Part shown: positions 6,414-11,794 of the stretch, in pieces | Numbering within the stretch: position 1 is the first letter of the stretch | Layout: each line of letters starts with the position of its first letter | Origin: Candidatus Desantisbacteria bacterium CG1_02_49_89 | GTDB lineage: Bacteria; Desantisbacteria; UBA1551 | Assembly (NCBI GenBank): GCA_001871075.1 | Contig: MNUP01000085.1 | Location: 1-16,997 of the forward strand | DNA length: 16,997 nucleotides | Reading direction: 5' to 3' | The notes under the pieces: model-generated | Seen by the model: only the letters and a program-made list of their open reading frames with translations | What the model was told of the DNA's origin: nothing | Databases searched by the model: none | Program-made: the position numbers and the translations under genes

Positions 6414-6442
6414 ATTATATCATAAAAGGCGCCTAAAGTCAA
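6414..6442 (-). promoter_or_regulatory. Sigma-70 type promoter of the nucleotidyltransferase pair
   Basis: TTGACT (6437-6442) and TATAAT (6414-6419) are 17 bp apart on the minus strand. Transcription would start near 6407, just upstream of the palindromic operator. Confidence 0.75.
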
Positions 6443-6535
6443 GAAAATAAAAACCGGGCTTTAGCCCAGCTGTTAAATCGGCTCATTCCCGATATTATTA
6501 GCATTTAACCATGTTGGGGATTCAAAATTATTAAA

Positions 6536-6588
6536 AGTAGCCTGAAAAAGTTTTAAAAACAAGGGGATTAAAAATGGTGCCTGTCCCA
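6536..6588 (-). repeat. Dispersed GGGACAGGCACC repeat, copy 2
   Basis: Read on the minus strand it starts GGGACAGGCACCATTTTTAA and continues through an A/T-rich stretch to CTTTTTCAGGC. It is related to 50-125. The 6443-6730 gap also holds a GGGCTTTAGCCC palindrome (6454-6466) and a GGGGTCAGGTC motif (6669-6679), another motif often seen around REP-type elements. Confidence 0.5.
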
Positions 6589-6632
6589 TTAACAAAATGC
6601 CATTTGTATGTGAAGGAGAGGAGAATTAGAAA

Positions 6633-6698
6633 ATGCCGATTATCAACTTAAAAGGCAGTGTAATAGATGGGGTCAGGTCAAATCAAAATATCATCTAA
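6633..6698 (+). pseudogene. Possible truncated gene start (22 codons)
   Basis: ATG at 6633 has a strong purine-rich ribosome binding site (AGGAGAGGAG, 6614-6623) and opens MPIINLKGSVID. The frame then enters the GGGGTCAGGTC repeat motif and stops at 6696. A good ribosome binding site before a plausible protein start, cut by a repeat motif, parallels the truncated toxin at 160. I cannot name the family, and it may be chance. Confidence 0.25.
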
Positions 6699-6730
6699 GT
6701 TGTAAATGAATGGGGTGCTGAAGCTATTTT

Positions 6731-7258
6731 CTAAGCATCGGGATAAACGGGGAAAAGATGAGCGATAAAACGACCAACAAACGGCAACAGAACAAAAGAA
6801 AGAAAAACAATACTAACAATTAATAATCTACCGGGTAACCCATTTATTAAATTCATCCTTTCATCACTAATCTCAACTTTAGCTATTCCAAAAATAAGCA
6901 GTAGTATTGAAACTATAGAAATAGAAGGTGTTAATATTCTTAAAAAATTTCGATATGGAGAAAAATATAAAATTACTATTAAAAAATCTCCTAATATTGA
7001 AAATATTACCGCCCATATTGTAATTTTATTGAACTTCCCCCTTTTCCTAAAATTTGAAGGTGGTTTATTCTCTGTTTTACCTGAATATTTAACCACTAAG
7101 GAAACTAAAAATTGTATAAAACGCGGCATGCACAAATAAAAACCAACAAAAGCAGACGCAAGACCAAAAACAGAAAGGATACTTTGTGATTTAGATCCCA
7201 CAAATACACATATTATCCCACCAACTAATAAAAAAATATCCAAATATTTCTTAAACAT
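6731..7258 (-). CDS. Five-helix integral membrane protein, unknown function
   Basis: A 175-aa, very hydrophobic and A/T-rich gene. I see about five membrane segments, near residues 7-25, 30-56, 80-101, 107-127 and 145-168. A hydrophilic, basic loop (SGKTENKPPSNFRKRGKFNK) lies between the second and third. No enzymatic motif is visible and I do not recognise a family. The start at 7258 has GAGG 3 bp upstream. It follows the deaminase-ATPase gene on the same strand, with 254 bp and a pair of hairpin repeats between them. It could be the membrane partner or effector of that gene, or an unrelated passenger. Codon use is A/T-rich like that neighbour and unlike the metabolic genes on either side. 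Confidence 0.6.
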   Translation of the reverse strand: MFKKYLDIFLLVGGIICVFVGSKSQSILSVFGLASAFVGFYLCMPRFIQFLVSLVVKYSGKTENKPPSNFRKRGKFNKITIWAVIFSILGDFLIVILYFSPYRNFLRILTPSISIVSILLLIFGIAKVEISDERMNLINGLPGRLLIVSIVFLSFVLLPFVGRFIAHLFPVYPDA

Positions 7259-7373
7259 TTACCTCGCTCTCTTTCTGATCTGCCCCATCAATTTCTAAAC
7301 CACCTGTCCACTTGCTTTCCGACCTCTATCTGTATTCAGTGGATTAGAAGTGAGGGTGGGATACCACGCGTTT

Positions 7374-7441
7374 GAATTTCGACAAAATATGGGAAAAAGT
7401 GTCGAGATTAGGCATCATGGTTAATGCTCACCGACGGGAAA
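7374..7441. repeat. Hairpin-containing repeat, copy 1
   Basis: Contains TTTCGACA - 19 nt - TGTCGAGAT. The 37 bp at 7374-7410 match 7463-7499 at 34 positions, and the resemblance goes on weakly to GGGAAA at 7436-7441. It lies 89 bp from copy 2, in the gap between the membrane-protein gene and the deaminase-ATPase gene. I see no gene elsewhere in that gap. Confidence 0.75.
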
Positions 7442-7462
7442 ACTTCCACTTATCAGATATAT

Positions 7463-7531
7463 GAATCTCGACAAAATATCGGAAAAAATGTCGAGATTAA
7501 CCACAATGGTTCCTACTCACTAAAAGGGAAA
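7463..7531. repeat. Hairpin-containing repeat, copy 2, overlapping a gene end
   Basis: Contains ATCTCGACA and TGTCGAGAT as perfect 9-bp arms around a 19-nt loop. The right part runs across the stop codon and last six codons of the deaminase-ATPase gene (7513-7531). Copy 1 therefore looks like an eroded tandem duplication of that gene's 3' end with its hairpin, which may serve as a terminator. Confidence 0.7.
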
Positions 7532-9033
7532 GCCCTGTTTGCCATATACACAGTAGATGGACCCGCCCCCAACATATTAATAATTCCTAATTTGTGAAAA
7601 TGCTCTAAATGCCTTTCCGCTTTTCGATTATTATAATTAAAATGTTCTGCATAATCATTCTTACTTATTTGCCATACAATAAAAACATGTTCTACTCCAC
7701 GTATCTCATCACTGTTGAGTTGATCAAGAATTTTCTTGTCTGTTAGAGGTGGAATATCCTTGCTAGATCTATAAAATATTAAATCAAGAAAAGGTTCTTT
7801 AAAAGAAAAATACGGAAAGGGAATATTATATTCTTGGGGTAATGATCTGTATGTATTCATTCCAAGTCCTCTTCCTTCTACTAAATTTAATTCATCGAAA
7901 ACAGAAAATATCTGAGGATTTCGACTTAAATAGGGAGCATTAAAATTTTGCATCTGCTCTAAAGAAATAGGTGCAACAGGACGACCAGGACTTTTTACGA
8001 TTATTGTATGTTCATTAATTTCAACGTGACAAAGTGCTAATTTACAATCGTAATCTCTGTGAGCCAAGGCATTAACCAAAGCCTCACGAATTGGTTTATA
8101 AGGAAAGTCCGTACGAGATGATCTTTGAGAAGATGATCTATCTATACTCGTTCGCAATACGCTGTACCACCATTCTTCAAAAGCCTTTGGAACAAGAACC
8201 AATGGACCTTTAAAATCCTTAATTCCAACCCTTCTATCCGGATAAGTAATAGTGCCCTTAAGGGTCACCTGCGAATAAAAATCTTCAGGATTTTTACCGA
8301 AAAGAATTAACCCAATTCCCGTTGGAATATATTTTCCAGCTATTTTATCCACTAATCCTTTGTGGTATAACTTATTGAAAAAATCTTTTGATACTATTGT
8401 TCCTTTGAAATTCGTTTCTTTTTTATAAAATTCAAGAGCTTCATTAGAGAAATCAGAAAGGCTAGCTTTTTTGTTTGCCTTTTCAAAATCAGACAAAACA
8501 AAAGATGTATTTTTATCTGCGTTCTCAGCTCTTTCTCTTGCTTGTTTTATGAACTCAAGGTTCTCTTTTTCGATGATCTTCTGTAAATCTTGATCGAACA
8601 TTTTAACTTTAATACCTGCATCTTGTAAACATTTTATACCTTTACGATCAACCATTGGGTCAGGATCTTCAATTCCAATCCACATTTTCTTAATGCGTGC
8701 CGAAACGATGCGTTCAGCACAACAAACTCTTCCGGGACCACGAGATCCAGGTGCGCAAGGTTCTAGGGTAGCAAATAAATAAGAACCTGTTAAATCCGCT
8801 TTCTCATGTTTCTTATCAAGGACTGTAAATTCTGCATGATCCCCCTGGCGCAATTCTCCTCTAAAACCTGTATCGATAGAACCATCGGGCATAAGTAACA
8901 CTGCTCCAACTTTGGGACTTTTTTTATCTGAGCGAGGTTCCTGAATAGATTTTTTCATTACCTTAACTGCCATCTTCATGTATTTGCGTGGTTCAAATTC
9001 CTTAAATTTTTTTTCAACGCTTTTTTTATTCAT
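7513..9033 (-). CDS. RibD-like deaminase fused to GHKL-type ATPase and winged helix
   Basis: A 506-aa protein with three parts. Residues about 17-148 form a cytidine-deaminase-fold domain of the RibD kind: the zinc motif is HAE (His66, Glu68) plus EPC (Cys93) and VCC (Cys104/105), followed by GIEDPDPMVDRKGIKCLQDAGIKV, the stretch RibD uses to close the fold. Residues about 180-425 resemble the ATPase of COG2865 (HATPase_c_4): REALVNALAHRDY (Glu317, Asn321) is the N-box and EGRGLGMNTY (386-395) the glycine-rich lid. Residues about 430-500 look like a winged helix. COG2865 proteins normally begin with an AlbA/Schlafen domain; here a deaminase takes its place. The substrate is unknown; a nucleotide or nucleic-acid base is inferred. 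An inverted repeat at 9076-9111 covers a possible promoter. A/T-rich, likely transferred. Confidence 0.8.
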   Translation of the reverse strand: MNKKSVEKKFKEFEPRKYMKMAVKVMKKSIQEPRSDKKSPKVGAVLLMPDGSIDTGFRGELRQGDHAEFTVLDKKHEKADLTGSYLFATLEPCAPGSRGPGRVCCAERIVSARIKKMWIGIEDPDPMVDRKGIKCLQDAGIKVKMFDQDLQKIIEKENLEFIKQARERAENADKNTSFVLSDFEKANKKASLSDFSNEALEFYKKETNFKGTIVSKDFFNKLYHKGLVDKIAGKYIPTGIGLILFGKNPEDFYSQVTLKGTITYPDRRVGIKDFKGPLVLVPKAFEEWWYSVLRTSIDRSSSQRSSRTDFPYKPIREALVNALAHRDYDCKLALCHVEINEHTIIVKSPGRPVAPISLEQMQNFNAPYLSRNPQIFSVFDELNLVEGRGLGMNTYRSLPQEYNIPFPYFSFKEPFLDLIFYRSSKDIPPLTDKKILDQLNSDEIRGVEHVFIVWQISKNDYAEHFNYNNRKAERHLEHFHKLGIINMLGAGPSTVYMANRAFPFSE

Positions 9034-9075
9034 TGGGTCTATCCCTTCATATTAGTTTTATCAATTCAAACAATA

Positions 9076-9111
9076 AAACCCATTCTGTTTAGTTATACAT
9101 TGAATGGGTTT
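9076..9111 (-). promoter_or_regulatory. Operator-like inverted repeat before the deaminase-ATPase gene
   Basis: Perfect 10-bp arms AAACCCATTC and GAATGGGTTT enclose 16 bp containing TGTATAACT, a -10-like box on the minus strand. It lies 43-78 bp upstream of the ATG at 9033. The encoded protein ends in a winged helix, so it could bind here and control itself. Confidence 0.55.
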
Positions 9112-9270
9112 AGTTTTATACCTTGAGCCCAAAAATGGATCGTTCCCGCAAACTTCTTTGATGTGTTGGTAACATAGTCTAATCACAAATACTCCGAGTA
9201 CCATTATATTTTGCTCGGAAAAGGTGGACCTCAAACCGATTATCTGCAGTGATAAAGAATGACAACTGAT

Positions 9271-9298
9271 ATTATAACCATATTTAGTAAAAAGTCAA
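9271..9298 (-). promoter_or_regulatory. Sigma-70 type promoter for the deaminase-ATPase gene
   Basis: TTGACT (9293-9298) and TATAAT (9271-9276), 16 bp apart on the minus strand. The 34 bp at 9267-9300 match the glycosidase promoter region at 32 positions. The leader would be about 230 nt and contain the inverted repeat at 9076-9111. Apart from these two sites I see nothing further in the 285-bp gap between 9034 and 9318. Confidence 0.7.
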
Positions 9299-9318
9299 GG
9301 GCAGATATGCCGCTGCTT

Positions 9319-10152
9319 TTATCTTCGCGGCAGGACAGCGGCGGTAAAACCGAGTTCTTTTTTGATGCGGCTTACGTCGTAAACCGAGTCGAACTCATGC
9401 CCCGGTTGCTTGAAATAAGACAGGTCCACGTCATTGCCCCACCAGTTTTTGAGTATCTCCGCAATAGGGTCAGCGACCCAGGCTTTCGGACCCGTTGCGT
9501 TCATAATGCGGACACCCGGCTTGTACGGAGCTTCCGCTGCCAGGGTAAAAGCGCGGACCGCGTCGTTCAAAGCCATGATGGTTATGCCTCCAAGCCCCCA
9601 TTCATTCAGGGGACCGACCTTTGACAGCGGAGTCAGATTGTTATCCCCGCATATGGATGCCAGGCGCAGGTTGATCACGTCGATCGCCTCATTCTGGCGG
9701 CAATAATACCTGGTGACCTCTTCCATAAGGTATTTGGACAGGCCGTATCCGTCTTGGTCAAGGCAGGGATGCTCGTCCGGGATGGGAAGCTGCAGCGGCC
9801 GGAATTTTTTGCTCTGCATGCCCACGACCGCTATCGAACTTGCCATAACAAACTTTTTGCACCCGCGGTCCATCAGGCAGCGCATTAAACAGCGCGTGCT
9901 TTCAACGTTGACCAGGATGCCGTCGCGCTCTAAGCATCCCCCGGTAACCGCCGCAAGGTGCACCACAACGTCTATCTTGCGGTCTTTAAGGCGTTGCAAA
10001 TCCTCAAACGAGCCAAACTCACCCCGGACCCATGCCAGGCCCAGACCCGGGTCTTTCCTGCTCATACAGACCACATCGTGATCTTTGGCCATGGAAGCCG
10101 CCAGGGCCTTGCCGATAAAACCGCTTGTTCCTGTGATCAGCACGAAGCTCAT
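9319..10152 (-). CDS. NAD(P)-dependent epimerase/dehydratase (extended SDR)
   Basis: A 277-aa extended short-chain dehydrogenase. It has the Rossmann motif GTSGFIG (residues 8-14), a central HLAAVTGG, a serine-rich strand end (MASSIAVVG) and the catalytic YGLSK (Tyr136, Lys140). These enzymes act on nucleotide-sugars or free sugar derivatives, with the cofactor bound at the N-terminus. ATG at 10152 has GGGAGA about 8 bp upstream. It follows the medium-chain dehydrogenase gene on the same strand, with 133 bp between them filled by a long palindrome. A joint role in sugar oxidation or epimerisation with the glycosidase and URO-D-like genes is inferred from location. The substrate cannot be read from sequence. 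Confidence 0.85.
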   Translation of the reverse strand: MSFVLITGTSGFIGKALAASMAKDHDVVCMSRKDPGLGLAWVRGEFGSFEDLQRLKDRKIDVVVHLAAVTGGCLERDGILVNVESTRCLMRCLMDRGCKKFVMASSIAVVGMQSKKFRPLQLPIPDEHPCLDQDGYGLSKYLMEEVTRYYCRQNEAIDVINLRLASICGDNNLTPLSKVGPLNEWGLGGITIMALNDAVRAFTLAAEAPYKPGVRIMNATGPKAWVADPIAEILKNWWGNDVDLSYFKQPGHEFDSVYDVSRIKKELGFTAAVLPRR

Positions 10153-10197
10153 TATACTTTCTCCCTTCTAATCTATCAATATTTTTTACTAATTTCG

Positions 10198-10272
10198 CCC
10201 CTCACCTTCATCCTCTCCCTCCCTCCACCAAGATCGGCGGGCAAGCGAGGGGAGAGGGCGGGGTGAGGGTGA
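10198..10272. repeat. Long imperfect palindrome of the GGGAGAGGG family
   Basis: CCCCTCACC and CCTCTCCC on the left pair with GGAGAGGG and GGTGAGGG on the right, around about 30 bp. It is the intergenic member of the family seen inside and upstream of the glycosidase gene. In the epimerase-dehydrogenase transcript it would form a strong hairpin between the two genes. Confidence 0.7.
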
Positions 10273-10285
10273 CTTTTGTGACAGC

Positions 10286-11293
10286 CTAGTCCGCCCATTT
10301 AATTACAACGCCGATGATATCCTTCTCTTTGCCCTTGTTGATCCGCTCAAACATTTCCGGCGACTCCGCGAAACCGATGCGGTGCGTGATGCAGTCCTCC
10401 CATTTAAGCGCGCCTGAAGCCATGTTCTTGACGACAGCGCGCCTGCACGGTTGCAACCCGTCGTCACAGGGGAATAACATCCTGAGCTTGCGGCCGTGGG
10501 CAGGAAGAAACTGCATCGATACAGGGGCAGCCCCGTAATTGCCCTGCCACACAAAAGTGCCGAGATGGCGGCACAGCGCTATCGCCGGGTCAAGGCACTT
10601 GGGAATGCCTGTGCATTCAAACACCACGTCAGCCCCGTCCGGCGCGATCTTGCGCACTTCCGCTTCAATATTCCCCGAAGCCCCGTTGACCAGGTGGTCT
10701 GCTCCCATTTTATTGGCGATCGAAAGCTGCTTTTCGCTGATGTCCACGGCGATTACCACGCAGCCCCTGTGCGCGCACGCCGCGACAACGCCCAGGCCGA
10801 TCAGGCCTGTGCCGTGCACGACCACGGTCTGCCCCATGCGCGGGTTCGCCATATCAACGCCGAACAGCCCTACCGCGGGCATAACGAACATGCTTGCCGC
10901 TTCCATGGAAGCGCCCTGTATCATATGCGCAACCCCGTGGTCCGTGTGGGGTTTGCAGACGATGCGGGAACAGTGCGTGCCTGAGACGCTGCTTACCCTG
11001 GCGCCGTTTGCCAGCTCAATGGAATCGTTGCCCCGGAAATAAACCTTGTCGCCGGCCTTGAAATCAGTGATGGCGGCTCCTGCCGCCTCGATAACGCCCG
11101 TTCCCATATAACCGGTGCACAGGGGATACGGGCCCCAGGATATTTTATTTCGGATCAGGGCGAATTCGGTCCCGATGCTCACTCCCGAATAATGGGTCTT
11201 GATGGCAACCTGGTCAGGGCCCGGGTCTTTAAGGATAACGTCCTCCAGTGTAAAGTTCTGCTTGTCGCTGCAGATCAGCGCTTTTGCCTTCAC
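10286..11293 (-). CDS. Medium-chain (alcohol/sugar) dehydrogenase, zinc-type family
   Basis: A 335-aa protein of the medium-chain dehydrogenase superfamily: a GroES-like N-terminal domain and a Rossmann domain with GTGLIG (residues 161-166) followed by VIAVDISEKQL, whose Asp184 favours NAD. The site where zinc enzymes carry the catalytic Cys of CGTD reads SIGTE here, and there is no four-cysteine structural zinc loop. It may be zinc-free or use other ligands, as in some threonine-dehydrogenase-like or BchC-like relatives. The start is GTG at 11293 with AAGGAGG 5 bp upstream. It is the first gene of a probable two-gene unit with the epimerase. An oxidoreductase acting on a sugar or polyol is likely; the substrate is unknown. 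Confidence 0.85.
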   Translation of the reverse strand: MKAKALICSDKQNFTLEDVILKDPGPDQVAIKTHYSGVSIGTEFALIRNKISWGPYPLCTGYMGTGVIEAAGAAITDFKAGDKVYFRGNDSIELANGARVSSVSGTHCSRIVCKPHTDHGVAHMIQGASMEAASMFVMPAVGLFGVDMANPRMGQTVVVHGTGLIGLGVVAACAHRGCVVIAVDISEKQLSIANKMGADHLVNGASGNIEAEVRKIAPDGADVVFECTGIPKCLDPAIALCRHLGTFVWQGNYGAAPVSMQFLPAHGRKLRMLFPCDDGLQPCRRAVVKNMASGALKWEDCITHRIGFAESPEMFERINKGKEKDIIGVVIKWAD

Positions 11294-11342
11294 CGTGCCT
11301 CCTTAATTACTGATGTTCGCTTAATTGGTTGACGTTTTTTAA

Positions 11343-11442
11343 TGTCATTGCGAGGGCAAAGCCCGCGGCAATCTCGTCGTTAAAAACGAGATTGCTTCGC
11401 CTGCCCGCCACGCTTCGCTCGCGGCTTTGGCTCGCAAAGACA
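11343..11442. repeat. MITE-like element with TGTCATTGCGA / TCGCAAAGACA ends, copy 2
   Basis: The same ends as the copy at 547-634, with an internal CAATCTCGT / ACGAGATTG inverted repeat around TTAAA. It lies in the 501-bp gap between gyrA and the dehydrogenase. That gap also holds a terminator hairpin and several further palindromes, but no gene. Confidence 0.75.
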
Positions 11443-11485
11443 GCCGTCAAGGTATTATACAATATTCAGTAAATGTACTAAAATA

Positions 11486-11515
11486 AATATGCCTGCTTTC
11501 ACCAGCAGGCATATT
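11486..11515. terminator. Bidirectional rho-independent terminator
   Basis: A perfect 12-bp stem, AATATGCCTGCT / AGCAGGCATATT, with a 6-nt loop and T-rich sequence on both sides. For the gyrA transcript it lies about 280 nt after the stop codon. Confidence 0.7.
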
Positions 11516-11620
11516 TTATGCGCAAATTATGCAAAGACCGTTAATTGATGCCAACCTTCTGCTATTCATCCTTTTCTCCGAGTAAATTTTTTCTCGGCTA
11601 TACTTTACTAAAAATACATC

Positions 11621-11640
11621 GGGCGCAATAAATTGCGCCC
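11621..11640. repeat. GGGCGCAAT palindrome
   Basis: Perfect 9-bp arms GGGCGCAAT and ATTGCGCCC around AA. It belongs to the cluster of REP-like palindromes between 11621 and 11785. Confidence 0.7.
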
Positions 11641-11659
11641 CTACGCAAAACGTCCAAAA

Positions 11660-11785
11660 GCAGATTGCCCCAATGGGGTCTCCCAAAGGGATCCCCTTGG
11701 GACCTTTGGAACAAGCTCTGCCACTACAATGGCAGGGCAAGCCCTGCAGCTGCAAAATCCCCCTAATCCCCCTTTTATAAGGGGG
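11660..11785. repeat. Cluster of REP-like palindromes after gyrA
   Basis: In order: an imperfect GGGGTCTCCC / GGGATCCCC stretch; GCAGGGC - AA - GCCCTGC; and CCCCCTT - TTAT - AAGGGGG at 11768-11785, 10 bp after the gyrA stop. The last could help end gyrA transcription but lacks a clear U-run. Confidence 0.6.
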
Positions 11786-11794
11786 ACAAAACGA

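Noticed and set aside
7374-7499. Possible CRISPR array from two 37-bp repeats
   Set aside because: Only two copies, one overlapping a coding end, and no cas genes nearby.
7513-9033. Calling the deaminase-ATPase gene ribD
   Set aside because: Only the deaminase half resembles RibD; the reductase domain is absent and an unrelated ATPase takes its place, with no riboflavin genes nearby.
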